Positions 22,155 to 35,133 are shown, counted from the first letter of the stretch. The stretch is DNA of 64,000 nucleotides from Isoetes taiwanensis (GCA_021234155.1 JAJEKV010000070.1:6630602-6694601); one strand, 5' to 3'. The notes: generated from the letters alone by a model not told the origin. Translations and numbers: made by a program.

Positions 22155-24940
22155 CTAGAACCTCAAGTATGTATAATGCCAAGTCATGCACAGATGGTGT
22201 GGAAGCGTGGAATGGAATGCTAAGGTCAAAAAATGATTCCGGACTATCTCAAAAGCAGGGCAACTCAGAAGAGTATGGCTCAATCCGTAGCCTGTCTCAA
22301 TCTGTAGCCTGCCGTGCGAATTGATGCAATAGCTACAAGCTTGTTCCTGGAACAAAACCTGTCTCTTGTAAAAGAATAGCATAGGGCACCGTTGTTTTAA
22401 CTCCGAGGCTGTAAGTGAGAAAGGACTTTTGCACCCGCTCCAAGCTCTCCCAAGCACTAGCACTAATGGCGTGCCCCCACACTTGAGCCATACAAGAAAA
22501 AGCAGCTCTACCAAAGCCCGAAACAAGTGGGCTTTCCGTGGCCAATCATGAATTTCTCAGCGAAAATTGTTTTGCATTGCATAGAGTGCTCTCCATCCAA
22601 AGAGGCACCCGGCTTGGTAATACATTTGTTCCCAAAGTGTGTTCTTCTGAAATTCTACACCAAGATACTTGTAGCTATCTACAACTTCAACCGCAGCCTA
22701 TCATAGTGCATAGGGGAACATTGTGACGAGAAGATTGAACTACCAAAAGCTTGGTCTTTTGGAGATTAACACGCAGACCCTATGTTCTCCACGAAGCTGT
22801 GCGAGCATGTAAATGTTCTTGCATACTAGCGGCGGTATGTGCCAAGTGAAACATCATCGGCATACATAAGTTGCCTAATGATATAGTGTGCCAAATATGG
22901 ACCTCCTAGCCGCCATGATTATCAAGCCATTCTTCCAATTGATCAATGTACAAGCCAAAGAGTGTAGGAGATAAAGGGCAACCCCTCGATTTAACTCCAA
23001 TATTGCTAGTGATTTGAGTACGATCTTTGGAAATTTAGCAAAAACCCTTTCATAGAGCCGATAGATCTGCATTTTGAAGAGATCTTGTGGAACCCCAAGT
23101 GCCTGCAAGCATCAAAAAAGAAGCTCACGTAATCTTGTATCAAAAGCGTAAGTAAAATCCACAAAGCATATATAGAGGTCTTGTTTCAAACTTCGACTAT
23201 ATTCAATAAGCATGCAATGTGAAAATATGGTCTATTGTAGAACGGCATGGACGAAAAGCTTTGCTGTCCTAAGACGCATACACCAAGTATGTTACGCCCA
23301 TGATGTCAATTGCTTCTCGGTAAGACCGGCTAAGAGCTTTGAAAATATGGAACTTACCATGATCATGCGATAATTAGAAGGGTCATGCTTATCACCTACT
23401 TTGTAAATTGGTACGACCTTCTTGTGGCCCAAGTTTACGGCAAGCCTTCTTGCAAAGCTTGATTTAAAAGAGTAGTGATGATTGGAAGCAATAGCGGACC
23501 CCCATTTAAGCAATGCAGCTTGCAAACCTTGAAGATCAGGAGACTTGCCATTAGATAGATGCCGCAGTCCTTCTTTGACTTCCTCCTCTGTGAATTGAAG
23601 AATATCACCTACCAAAGGAGGCACAGAATTAAGGACCCCAGGATGATAATATAAGTGCATTGCTGCATAGAAATATGTCCAAGGGTAGGAGGTGATCGAT
23701 ATAATATTTTGCGCTAGAAGGTCCGAGGCTCACGTAGAAGTAATTCAAACATTTGCTTCTGATGCTCAGCGACAAAGCGTGCCTTCTTGCATTTCAAAAC
23801 AGACTTATAATTCTGAATGGCATTATGTCGCATATCTGGCTCAACTATCATTCGCAATTGTTTTTTAAGCTGCTTGCAGTCTTCATCAAACCAGGCATTT
23901 CTAGGAAAGGATTTCCTACCAGCATGAGCAACACCAGAAGTGCGTGTACCAAAGCAAGAGACAACAGAAGTAAGCACAGTATCAGCAAATGCTGCATTAC
24001 GCTCTTCAAGAGTTGGGTAATCCAAAATATCTGCAAGCGCAGGAGCTAATGTCTGTTCATATTCAAAAGATCTAGAATAAGTCAAGCGAATGCGAGGGAC
24101 AGGAGCCTGGATAGCAATGGGTTGAAGAGGTGGAAGCTGCCACTTTAATGACAAATAAAGTGGGTAGTGATCAGATTTTATCTCCTCATCTCTATGCCTT
24201 GTGCCAATTCGAAAATCTAAAATGAGATCCAAGGCTTGCACTTGGGAAATGACATAATCAACAACACTAGTACCACCACCCTGCCTATCCTGTCTGCATG
24301 TAATACCTTTAGAGTGTGGCAATTGCTCTAAGCCATTACAAAGTACCATTTCAAATACTTCACACAACTGGATGAGCTCCCTTCCAAATGTTGAGACGGG
24401 TTTGTTAGCATCAGGCGATGAACGTGGAAAGACTGTATCATTAGCAGACATCCATAAAGGGTCACGAACATCCTCAAGTATGAGTTGAGCGGCTTGCATT
24501 TCAGCGGTCACGAGCATTAAAATCACCAAGAAGAATAACATGCCCCAACCGTTTGAATTGAGCAATGTCATCATAAAGATCACCATAGGGATCATCTGCG
24601 GCGACATCATATTCATCATAAAAAGGTGATGATGTAGGTGGGAAGTAACATGCAGCAACAAAAATGGTACTACTATTGTGGCAATGAAGTTTGATCCACA
24701 TGTAGCGATTATATCTATCAGCTTTATGAAGCGTGATATATGGAGCAAGGGCATCTTTAAAATAGCAAGCAACTCCACAAGAACCTCGTTGCCCATGGCA
24801 TTCATTAAATAATGAAAAGAATTGATAGCCCAGTAAAATGAGGTAGCCGCTTTGGTGAATGCTCCCACATTTCCATGAGCAGAAGGATATCCATATCTTT
24901 TGCAATGGGATTCAAGCCATCACCTTTACGCCAGGGAAAA
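22155..24940 (-). pseudogene. LINE ORF2: endonuclease and reverse transcriptase
   Basis: The retrotransposition enzyme of copy 1, split over several frames. The endonuclease-exonuclease-phosphatase (APE-type) domain is seen at 24905-24112 (ECHGQRGS, VILLGDFNAR, VVDYVISQ, SDHYPLYLSL), with a frameshift just after GDFNAR. A linker follows (KSFPRNAWFDEDCKQLKKQL). The RT N-terminal part is at 23660-23292 (KVVPIYKVGDKHDPSNYRMI), then fingers/palm remnants at 23108-22875. The YADD region is degraded by indels, although an intact version occurs in copy 2. The C-terminal segment lies at 22545-22155 (LLSCPAFEIVRNHF). The protein would be inactive. Confidence 0.85.
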
Positions 24941-25315
24941 CCTCGACAATTCTAGGACACCAACCGAAGGCACATTTCCTAGGAAGGTACATTTGAGGTA
25001 TGAGCAAAGGCGAATCGAGGAGGTCGGAGCAATAGAGGCGGCGGCCGCAGCGAAGTGTAGCAAAGAACATCGGCAGCAGCGACATCAAGGGTACCATTAG
25101 CAACATCATGAGAGGAATGGCCTTGGAGCGTAAGAAGATGTGGTGGGTGCGAGAAGATGGAATAACACGAGGCGCATTTGCAGGCGTTGGTATGTGCATG
25201 GGAAATGGGAGAATGGATTTTAACACCAGCAAGTATGAGTGGTCAGTAGCATGATGAAAGGTGTCGACAAAGGTTGCATGTGATGGTGTAAAAATACGTA
25301 GTTTTCCACGAATCG

Positions 25316-25789
25316 CTAGTCAACCTTACCACCATTCTTTTGAATGTCCTGGACCTTTTGCAAATTCTGGCGTCTGGCTAACTGTTGGGACTTAGTAAGA
25401 TCAAAATCCAGATAGAGAGATGTCCCTTTCAATTGATTGGCCTGCTTGAGGATATCCATTTTAGTACTCAAATTTTGCACTGAAAATTTCACTATGCGCG
25501 GGTGGTGGGGCTGCAATGCTCCAACCCTATGTGCAGCAGTGACAACAACTGGTGTTGTGAAGTCCAATTTAGCTAACACCAAAGTCTGTACCTTCTGTTG
25601 CAAGTCCTCTGCTGCTTCTTCTGGCATGCCACGAATTACCAGATTACACTGACGGTTATGCCTATCAATGTATTCTCTACGCCTCTGAGCAGATGTAGAT
25701 GCAGGTGTAGATGCAAAACCTGTTACATGAGTGAAATGAAGATCCTTCCATGACACTGCTATGGCCTTAATGAGCACAAGCTGCCTCAA
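25316..25789 (-). CDS. LINE ORF1 protein (L1-like nucleic-acid-binding)
   Basis: 157 open codons upstream of ORF2 in the same orientation. A low-complexity start is followed by a basic region (AQRRREYIDRHNRQC), the NLVIRGMPEEAAEDL box, AAHRVGALQPHHPRIVKFSV and LKGTSLYLDFDLTKSQQLAR, the pattern of the L1 ORF1 RRM-like plus C-terminal domains that coat element RNA. The true N-terminus may lie further upstream: the chosen ATG simply opens the frame, and no coiled coil precedes it as in the relic at 10341. A second relative is that relic. The frame is open to its stop, but the element is dead because ORF2 is broken. Confidence 0.7.
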   Translation of the reverse strand: MRQLVLIKAIAVSWKDLHFTHVTGFASTPASTSAQRRREYIDRHNRQCNLVIRGMPEEAAEDLQQKVQTLVLAKLDFTTPVVVTAAHRVGALQPHHPRIVKFSVQNLSTKMDILKQANQLKGTSLYLDFDLTKSQQLARRQNLQKVQDIQKNGGKVD

Positions 25790-25800
25790 TAATCAAGTGC

Positions 25801-28218
25801 CAGTACACAAACCACCTCATATCTATCCAAACTTGCCCAGCTTGATAAATATTAAATATAATAAACAAAGTTAAAGATGTATGTTACATAAGCTAAGTGT
25901 ATTGACCATCAATAACGAATTTGGCATACACATAGTTTGGAATCAAACTCAGTTGTTACTAACTATGTCTATGCTTATGCATATAATGCGGGCAAACTTA
26001 AGTATAACCCAACCAAGCCTAATGCAATTTCACCCATAGAAGGAATCTACCATTTTTTATAGACGGTTCTATACATTAAGATACTAAGCCCACCATGGCA
26101 ACATAGATGCTCAGATCGAACTCAATAGGTACTCACACGAAACTTCTTGGGTGGCTAAATCCAAAAAGCGACCAGTAGAATACATAGTTAAGTCTGCCAG
26201 TCTGAGTATCTCAACGCTATAAAGCACATATAATCAATATAAGAGAGCCTAGAATGATTACAATCATAGTCTACAATATAGAATCTCTCAAAGAAGCCTA
26301 TTTAACATATCGAAAATACTTATCAAATATCTTAGGCTATAAAAGTAACTTCGACAGACATTGCTCACCTACTCTCTAAATCCACGCCCATTACATAGGT
26401 TAATTTATATTCTGCAGCGCTGACTTTTTCCAGACATCAGTCAAGCTATAAAAGCCTTTATCTTTTCTTACACTCGAAAATTGCTAGCATGCTCTTACCA
26501 CCCAGGATATGGCTATTCCAATCAGCATTTGCAATGTGGATATATCCTATTATATATCCAACATAGCTCAAGTTATTTCTCAATATATCTTGACCAAATG
26601 TTTAAGATCATTTTCTATTTACTCAATCCTTGACCAAATCTATGTGTTCTGAAAAGCACTTACAAATCTGTGTGTTATGAGAATCTTTCAAATCCTCCAA
26701 ATCCTACTTCAACTATAACCTTGGATAGAAAACATGTACAAAAGATTGCTTACAAGAACATGCACAAAACTTTAATCTCCAAATAGAGTCGTTGTATAGG
26801 ATAATGTCATTTTCTTCTATGTCAATACCATGGAATAAAATAATGACTAAGGTTAGCCAAATGACTATTTTGTATCTGTTTTGCCAAGAAAAATGGCTAA
26901 AGTAAATGGAAAAAATGCCCAAAAAAAAAAAATTTTAGCCCAATTTTTTTGCCGCCCAAGTGATTTTTTAGGTTGAATAGCCAAACCTTTACCTCCAGAC
27001 ATATCCACCAGGACATCGATTAGCTAAACCTAAGATAGAGCGGGCTTAGAAAAATGGATAGATTAGCCCGAAATTCAACACCAATGTATGTACCAACTTT
27101 AAGAAATTTCAAATAGGGTTTATATCCCCAAACACTTCCTTTCTTGTTCCAAGTACAAAGTTGAAGCATTAGAGGAAAAGGAACAATGTAGTCCCTTTTT
27201 TTTAGGTTTTTGAACATGTTCATGTATATTTGTGTCTTGATTTATGTATTTACAATAAATTTTATGTCTTTGCCAAAATGCTTGGATTTTTTTAAATTAC
27301 TATAGCGTGATGGCTAATATTTGCCTCTTCATTTTGTGAAAGTTTAGCCAAAAGCAAGAAATTGTGATGGAGAAAAACCATTTAGTTTAGCCAAGTGTTA
27401 GAAACTTCTAGCCCCGATTTGAAGGTAGTTTAGCTAAACCTATTTTGGCTACACTAAAATATAGGAGTAGTAATTTATTCCATGGTCAATACTATAACTA
27501 TCTATACAAGATTTCCAAACTAGCCATCTTGACAACCAGAATCATCAAATGCAATCCAGACAAACTTAAGCTCAGCTTATATCTTATTTTGGTTGCATTC
27601 TCGTTATTGTGGACTCAATTATAACCTGTCTCAAATTGACTCAGCAACAACAGGTGAGGATATATCAACACCTCATACTCAAGGATCCAAAAGCATCAAC
27701 TCACTACTAGCAAACCACTTAATGTCTCCTTAATGTAGAAATAACTCACCTGATTTGATAAGGAAAGCTCACCTTCATACGTAATTATATTCTGCTTTAA
27801 TATTCTTTCGCACTTTATCCAAAAATACATTTGCCAATAGAGTCTACCAATCGATCATCAACCAATTGTAGAGAAAATAAGCAAATGTAAAAACCATACC
27901 TTCACATCATCCAGCCTCACTGTTCGTGCTCCATATGAAGACGTTTCTATTAGTTTCCTTCATGTTTTATACAAGATTGAACTAAAATTAGTTCCTTGAT
28001 CACATGCATCCCACCAGAGTTATCTACCACAGAAAATATAATTAAAGAAACCAATAGTAGGATATCATGTCATTACATTTCCATACTTGACAGATCCATC
28101 ACACATCCTAGATCATCGTCCATACATGATCTAAAATATTATCATTAGCACCATCCAACAACCCATAACCTCAGCTGAAATTTCTAATCCACCATATCAA
28201 CACCAATGATCCAATTAT
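25801..28218. other. AT-rich non-coding region, possible LTR-retroelement interior
   Basis: No gag-pol coding. 26850-27480 contains A/T runs and short words shared with 1-390. If the primer-binding site at 28219-28230 belongs to a minus-strand LTR element, this stretch would be its non-coding interior, as in TRIM or LARD elements. No second LTR was seen on this side. Confidence 0.35.
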
Positions 28219-28233
28219 GCTCTGATACCAACT
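28219..28233 (-). other. tRNA-Met-type primer-binding site at an LTR edge
   Basis: On the minus strand ...CCCGTTACA is followed by two bases and TGGTATCAGAGC. This is the usual plant LTR-retrotransposon arrangement, with LTR ending in CA and then a primer-binding site complementary to initiator tRNA-Met. On the plus strand the LTR edge is the TGTAACGGGCC at 28233. Confidence 0.65.
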
Positions 28234-30369
28234 GTAACGGGCCTGCCGGGTTAACCCTCCAGGTAACTCCAAATCCCATCTAACCTTGCTTGAGTCAATG
28301 ACAAATTGTTATCCATGAGTTGAATAATGTGATTTTACTGAAGAAAACTTGGTAAGGAATTGAATCATTGTCTTCAAATCCACAGTTAGAAGTACATACA
28401 TATTTGAAACATAATTGTATAGCACTGTTGTGGCATATACAAGATAATGATATGCAGTTTAATGTCCATAAGCTCCAGAAATGATAAGGCCTTTCTAAAG
28501 TAAGTAAGGACTCATAAGTATGGCCTTTCTAAACAGAGTCCTCATAAGTAAGGACTGCACGTAGTTGTGCCCTTCAATTGCCCTGCTACATTCTGCTAAC
28601 TCTGAAACTGCTTACACCATGAACACATGGGGTTAGTCTTAAAGACTAAGTGGGGGTTTGAGGCATTTAGAAAATGATGGCATAATCAACAAGAAACATG
28701 TACGATGTACCAATCACAAGAATAATTCTCAGACTTAGATGCCTCACCTAAGAATAGCTCTATGCTAGAAACCATAATGCAGTATTAGCACATAACATGA
28801 ACAATGATAATAAGAACCAAAACATCATCAAGCCATCCAAATAAGATGTAAATGCACAAGTCATAACCTTACAATAATCAGGAGATAATCATGAGACCAT
28901 GAAGAACCATGGAATATCCATAAGCATGCAGTGCCTACTCCGGTTCTATGAAGGCCACCCGGGCTGATCACGCCCTGCAGCAAATACGGACGGGGTAAGC
29001 CTCATGTGTACACACCCTCATAGCCTGCATCCAGCACTAGAGGACCACTTCCAAGCCATGTAGCGCGACGAAGCACCCTCGCTGGGGTGACAACGCCCGA
29101 TGTCAAGAACAAGAACAACCGCGAATCTAAGCCACCACAAATGGACTCCGGCCCCGGAGAATATGCAATCATGTATCAGCCAAGAACTTAGCATATGCCC
29201 CACATATCAGAGTTTAAACCATGTTTATCATCATATGATCCAAGAATCAAGAGTCATAATTCACATACATTTCCTATGCATTCACCAGGAACAACATAAG
29301 ACAATGCCAACATTTGCAATGATATCATAGATAGATCACATTCATGTTCTACCACATGATGTCAAATATTCAACAAGTACATGCTAATATAATTCAACCT
29401 TGACACATCACCATAGTATCCAAGCGTTTAGCATGTCTAGATATATTGTATAAGAACACATAAAAGGCCTAGCATTTTCCTCCCCATAGGAAAAGCTTAT
29501 TCTAGGATGTCATAATGTCCTATTCCCAAACAATCATGATATCCCTACAATTTACATCCATATAACAGGATCACCTAGCAACTACAACATACTTCTACCG
29601 ACATGCTTCCCCAAAGTCACTCCCTCCATAAGGAGTGGAACATTTTATAGAATACTCATATGCAATTCAATATGTTAGCCTGTTTTTCTTACTAATAAGT
29701 TAATTATATAACTTAGCATTTTATTTGGCCAGCAATACTTCATGCTATTTCCATACTGCAGAAGCTCCCATAAGCTTCTTTAGGCGGCTTGGGCATACAT
29801 TCTCTTACTATCTAACTGAAAGATTAACGTATCGCACATAACCTCCACGGTTGTTTCTTAGTAGTGCAATTCCCTATCATAGTTTATTTTAGCATCTTAA
29901 CTTCAATCTAATCACCAAAGGTATATATACATCTTTGTCTACCTTCTAAATTAGCTTCTTGTCTCATGGAGCCGATGGCGCCTTTCATGCCCTTGTTAGA
30001 ACCTCCATGCAGCCCCCATAAGCTATAAACAAGGTGACCTAGCAAACGCACTAATGACTTGCATTTGCACTAATAAAAAGCGCCTTTCAAAGATTCCATA
30101 AAATACCCTTAAATACCACTTTTGGGTGGTCACTTAAAAAAATGACCCTAAATTTACGAATTCGATTGCTATTTTAGGGGTCAAAATTACAGAAAAGTTG
30201 GCATCTTGTTAATTTGACATCCCCATTTTAGGTAGAAAAATAAAAATCCAATTTAGTTGATTTCGGGACACACACAGAAAGTGGAAAAATAAAAGAACCA
30301 TCAGAATCTTGACAAATAATGAAGACTGAAACACGAAAATGGAGTTGTATGCATTTTCTATTGCTCAAG
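28233..30369 (-). mobile_element. Putative LTR (edge at 28233) and unresolved flank
   Basis: The LTR starting at 28233 (plus coordinates) must extend rightward, but its outer TG/CA edge could not be located without a second copy to compare. A GC-richer patch at about 28940-29170 contains the phrase GCGACGAAGCACCCTCGCTG. The remainder to 30369 is AT-rich and non-coding. Confidence 0.4.
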
Positions 30370-33246
30370 GAATAGAATAGAATAGAATAGAATAGAATAG
30401 AATAGTTTTTTTAACGTCCACGGAGACCAATAGGTCATCGGACCCATACAATGGGCTAGTACAATCATTACTACTAGGATTAAAAAACTCCTGCTCGAAA
30501 GGTTTTCAAGGGAAAAACCTTTGCAGTAATGATGATACTAGATAAGCGGAGATAATGACTACTGAGGGCTCAGTAATTGCAGATGTTTATCTAGAACCTC
30601 AAGTATGTATAATGCCAAGTCATGCACAGATGGTGCTCTGAGAAGTTGTGGAAGCGTGGAATAGAATGCTAAGGTCAAAAAATGATTCCGGACTATCTCA
30701 AAAGCAGGGCAACTCAGAAGAGTATGGCTTTCATCTTCAATAACCTATAACTGGCAACAGGTACATAGTCTCGCTTCTCGCGGCAATTGCGGCCGCTCCC
30801 ATCTACCTGTCTCAATCCGTAGCCTGTGGACCCCGTGCGAATTGATGCAATAGCTACAAGCTTGTTCCTGGACAATGAAGCAAGCAGATAAGCTTGGGGC
30901 CCTGGTGCCAAGGTGGGATTTATGTGTGCATGATAATGACCAGTCTTCACTTGGGCCAAAGTAACTGCGTCCCATATCTTTTGAGAAAAACGACCATTGA
31001 GATATTGTTGCACAGCCCAACGGGCAAACCATGTAGTGCAATGCTCTTTCCAACATCGTTTCAAACGCTGAGGAGATTCAGCCATGGCAAGTGCAAGAAC
31101 AGGATACCTAACATCATCCATGTGGTGCACCTTGCAGATATAGTGGAGATGGCGCTTCATGGCAGAATGTTGAAGAGGCCAAAAACCTGTCTCTTGTAAA
31201 CGAATAGCATAGGGCACCGTTGTTTTAACTCCAAGGCTGTAAGTGAGAAAGGACTTTTGCACCCCCTCCAAGGTCTCCCAAGCACTAGCACTAATTGCAG
31301 CCCCCCACACTTCAGAACCATACAGTAAAACAGGCTCTACCAAAGCCCAAAACAAGTGGGCTTTCCGTGGCCAATCATGAATTTCTGCGCGAAAACAATT
31401 GTTTTGCATTGCATAGAGTGCTCTCCATCCAAAGAAACTACACCGCTTGGTAATACACCGCTCCCAAAGTGTGTCCTTCTGAATTCTACACCAAGATACT
31501 TGTAGCTATCTACAACTTCAACTTCGCGGCTATCATAGTGCATAGGGCGAACATTGTGACGAGAAGATTGAACTACCAAAAGCTTGGTCTTTTGGAGATT
31601 AACACGCAGACCTGTGTTCTCACGAAAACCGTCAGCGAGCATGTAAATGTTGCTGCATACTAGCGGCGGTATGTGCGAGAAGTGAAACATCATCGGCATA
31701 CATAAGTTGCCTAATGATATAGTGTGCCAAATGTGGACCTCCGCCGCCATGATTATCAAGCCATTCTTCCAATTGATCAATGTACAAGCCAAAGAGTGTA
31801 GGAGATAAAGGGCAACCACGACGAACTCCAATATTGCTAGTGATTTGAGTACGATCTTTGGAAATTTAGCAAAAACCCTTTCATAGAGCCGATAAAACCG
31901 CATTTTGAAGATCTTGTGGAACCCCAAGTGCCTGCAAGCACCGCCAAAAGAAGCTTCAGCGTGAATGCGTATCAAAAGCGTAGTAAAATCCACAAAGCAT
32001 ATATAGAGGTCTTGTTTCAAACTTACCGGCATGGACGAAAAGCTGCTGTTCTCCAAAGATGTACACCAAGATGTTCTGCCCATGATGTCAATCGCTTCTC
32101 AAAAGACCGCTAAGAGCTTTGAAAATATGGAACTTACCATGATCATGCGATAATTAGAAGGGTCATGCTTATCACCTGCTTTGTAAATTGGTACGACCTT
32201 ACTGACAGCCCAAGTTTCTGGCAAGCCTTCTTGCAAAGCTTGACTTTAAAAGAGTAGTGATGATTGGAAGCAATAGCGGACCCCCCCCATTTAAGCAATT
32301 CTGCTTGCAAACCTTGAAGATCAGGAAACTTGCCATTAGATGGCAGTCCTTCTTTGACTTCCTCCTCTGTGAATTGAAGAATATCACCTACCAAAGGAGG
32401 CACAGAATTAAGGACCCCAGGATGATCATATAAGTGGACCAATCGCTCATCCCATTGCCGCATAGAAATATGTCCAAGGGTAGGAGGTGGTCGATGTAAT
32501 ATTTTGCGCCAGAAGGTCCGATGCTCACGTAGCAGTAATTCAAACATTTGCTTCTGATGCTTAGCAACAAAGCGTGCCTTCTTACGTTTCAAAACAGACT
32601 TATAATTCTGAATGGCATTATGTCGCGTATCTGGCTCAACTATCATTCACAATTGTTTTTTAAGCTGCTTGCAGTCTTCATCAAACCAGGCATTTCTAGG
32701 AAAGGATTTCCTACCAGCATGAGCAATACTAGAAGTGCGTGTACCAAAGCAAGAGACAGCAGAAGTAAGCACAGTATCAGCAAATGCTGCATTACGCTCT
32801 TGAAGAGTTGGGTAATCCAAAATACCTGCAAACGCAGGAGCTAATGTCTGTTCATATTCAAAAGATCTAGAATAAGTCAAGCGAATGCGAGGGACAGGAG
32901 CCTGGACAGCAATGGGTTGAAGAGGTGGAAGCTGCCACTTTAATGACAAATAAAGTGGATAGTGATCAGATTGTATCTCCTCATCTCTATGCCTTGTGCC
33001 AATTCAAAAATCTGAAATGAGATCTAAGGCTTGCACTTGGGAAATGACATAATCAACAACACTAGTACCACCACCCTGCCTATCCTGTCTGCATGTAATA
33101 CCTTTAAAGTGTGGCCATTGCTCTAAGCCATTACAAAGTACCATCTCAAAGACTTCACACAACTGGATGAGCTCCCTTCCAAATGTTGAGACGGGTTTGT
33201 TAGCATCAGGCGATGGACGTGGAAAGACTGTATCATTAGCAGACAT
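30370..33246 (-). mobile_element. LINE retrotransposon, copy 2 (5'-truncated)
   Basis: Same family as copy 1. The TTCTA tail occupies 30370-30405 (plus strand GAATA repeats), and the body runs to 33246, where similarity to copy 1 stops abruptly within the endonuclease (after the codons for ADMSANDTVF). The two copies are very similar by eye but carry different indels, so neither is a duplicate of the other. The truncation fits incomplete target-primed reverse transcription. No clear target-site duplication. Confidence 0.88.
30714..33246 (-). pseudogene. LINE ORF2 (truncated): endonuclease C-end, RT, C-terminal
   Basis: The 5' end lies in the endonuclease (DTVFPRPSPDANKPVSTFGR, VVDYVISQ). The linker and RT entry are at 32949-32143 (HHYSFK, YQFTKQ). 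The palm region around 31830-31660 reads GCPLSPTLFGLYIDQLEEW and LMYADDVSLLAHTAAS once small frameshifts are allowed. A long open C-terminal part (31409-30714) has WALVEPVLLYGSEVWGAAIS, a hallmark of this LINE clade. At least three frameshifts break the protein. The YADD polymerase box is better preserved than in copy 1. Confidence 0.85.
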
Positions 33247-34412
33247 GATACAAGCACACATGCTATGCGCACATAGGCAAGGCACAAAGTTATAAAACAC
33301 AAAGGAAACAAAAATTGCAAAATGCTATATGTGCATAGCAAGAATCCTAAGTTTGAAAGACAAACATTATTCAAACTAACAGTTGTACAAATACTTAAAT
33401 TACACGAGTAGTTTATGGCCTTTAAGAAGAGCCGGTATTGGAATGTCGTCGTACTCATCAACTCCTTCAAATTTGTCAACACTCTCCTCATTGTCACCCT
33501 CCTCATTGTCGCTTAAAGTGGTGGAAAGAGCTAACTGCCGGAATGCTATGTGAAAGAAATATCATGACGGTATGCGTGCATAGCAGTATGAAAGATATAT
33601 CATGAGGCTATGCGCACATAGCACCTCAACTATAAAAAATGCCATCGACAAAAATATTACGAGAATATGGACACTTAGCACAACACCTCAACGAATGAAA
33701 CTACATGTGATCTACAAAATTATAATCATAATATTACATTGGCAACCATTACATTCCTAAGGTAAGCACACAAATAAATCTTTCTTTTACATAACAAATA
33801 ATAACTTTACGATGACAAACTATGCTTCTTCAGTTAATTGATTATGATAAACTGATTATGATAAACATGCTCAACGTGCTCGTCAAGGAAAGAATAATCC
33901 ATTTTTTTTGCACGACTACAAATGGTTTTAAATAGACTAAGAGAATGCACAACAAAACTTTGTGATGTATTTGAGACGCTCTTATTCTTTAACACTCAGA
34001 AGTCGCCGCCTTTTATATACACAAGTTTGACAATTCTTAGAGGAACAATCTAATATCTATGACTTGCACAACAGTTGAACTCGTCGAGAGGATATTCTTG
34101 AATCAGATGCGTTGCATATTCCATTCCTCTTCTTTGATCCACAAAATAAGTCAATACTAGAGATAATGAGCATTCTTCTCTTTCCCTCTGATCAAAATCT
34201 ACATTCTAAAACAAAGGTCAATTGAATCCAACGCAAAACGAAGATTTTATATTCAATCTTAATTTGTATCCACAAACAACTTGGAATTTCATTAGCTTTA
34301 TAAAGATAGGCAAAGCAGGACTTTCGTCTAACCATGCAATTTTTGTCTCCAACTAATTCTTGTTTTAACCATTTCTGTAGCTACATGATGGAGAGTCACA
34401 AAACAAGACAAA
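33247..34412. other. Gene-free stretch with CTATGCGCACATAG-type palindromes
   Basis: No gene. Four near-palindromes of one design occur: CTATGCGCACATAGG near 33263, CTATATGTGCATAGC near 33324, GTATGCGTGCATAGC near 33570 and CTATGCGCACATAGC near 33607. The same design recurs at 60.27-60.59 kb. Confidence 0.6.
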
Positions 34413-34464
34413 CTAGTAAACGTGTGCCCGGCGTTGCCGGGCTAATGTCCCGGCATGTGTTTTT

Positions 34465-34608
34465 CCCTTGAAAACCTTTCGAGGCAGGGGTTTTTTAATC
34501 CTAGTAGTAATGATTGTACTAGCCCATTGTATGGGTCCCATGACCTATTGGTCTCCGTGGACGTTAAAAAATTTATTCTATTCTATTCTATTCTATTCTT
34601 TGACAACA
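34465..34608 (+). mobile_element. LINE 3' fragment inserted in Helitron E1
   Basis: CCTTTCGAGGCAGGGG through TGACCTATTGGTCTCCGTGG to a run of TTCTA repeats, the same 3' end as copies 1 and 2 but on the plus strand. It is flanked by a 13-base direct repeat GGCATGTGTTTTT (34452-34464 and 34609-34621), a target-site duplication. The uninterrupted target is visible in the sister Helitron at 42888-42900. The insertion therefore postdates Helitron E1. Confidence 0.88.
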
Positions 34609-35133
34609 GGCATGTGTTTTTTCTTGGCTTTTAACATCCATACGTGTAACTTTGACAACAGCAAATGTTGATATTGGCAAGAATAGACATTATTTGCTTT
34701 TGTTATTGCAATTGTCTATTAACAGTATCATCAATGTATTAACTTTGCGTTTATGAATTTCAGTAGAGAAAACAATGCTTTATAACGAATGTGGAGGGGG
34801 AGGGGCATTAAATCTACCTCTATAAACAAAAATTTGAAAAGACAGATCCAAACTTATGCTCAAAATGTCACACTTCAGGTAGTTAAGTACACCAACAAAA
34901 AATAGGTACATAAATCCAAAACACAAAATCATGTCCTAGCTCATTAATTTTTAGTTCATGATGGAACTCTAAATATGTATCTCCACATGGCGCACATCAC
35001 CAAGGGCCTAATGTTGTACTTTGTTTGATGCTCCCATGCTACCTACACAACTTTTCGACCAATAGTACCTGCATCATCTCCTTCAAAGTCCATAATACCC
35101 TGCAACATGGAATTTCGAAAGTATCTACAACAT

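Larger units (their letters stand above)
21927..25800 (-). mobile_element. LINE retrotransposon, copy 1 (near full length, decayed)
   Basis: A minus-strand non-LTR element. ORF1 at 25789-25316 precedes ORF2 (about 24940-22150), then a short 3' region with TGACCTATTGGTCTCCGTGG and a tail of TTCTA repeats (21927-21968 on the plus strand as GAATA). It shares the whole ORF2 with copy 2 at 30.4-33.2 kb, and its last 130 bases with the fragment at 34.5 kb. A pentanucleotide rather than a poly-A tail defines the family. The 5' edge is set loosely by the ORF1 start; no target-site duplication was found. Confidence 0.85.

Noticed and set aside
24900-25100. Plus-strand frame in LINE copy 1
   Set aside because: Lies opposite the ORF1-ORF2 intergenic region; no family and no promoter.
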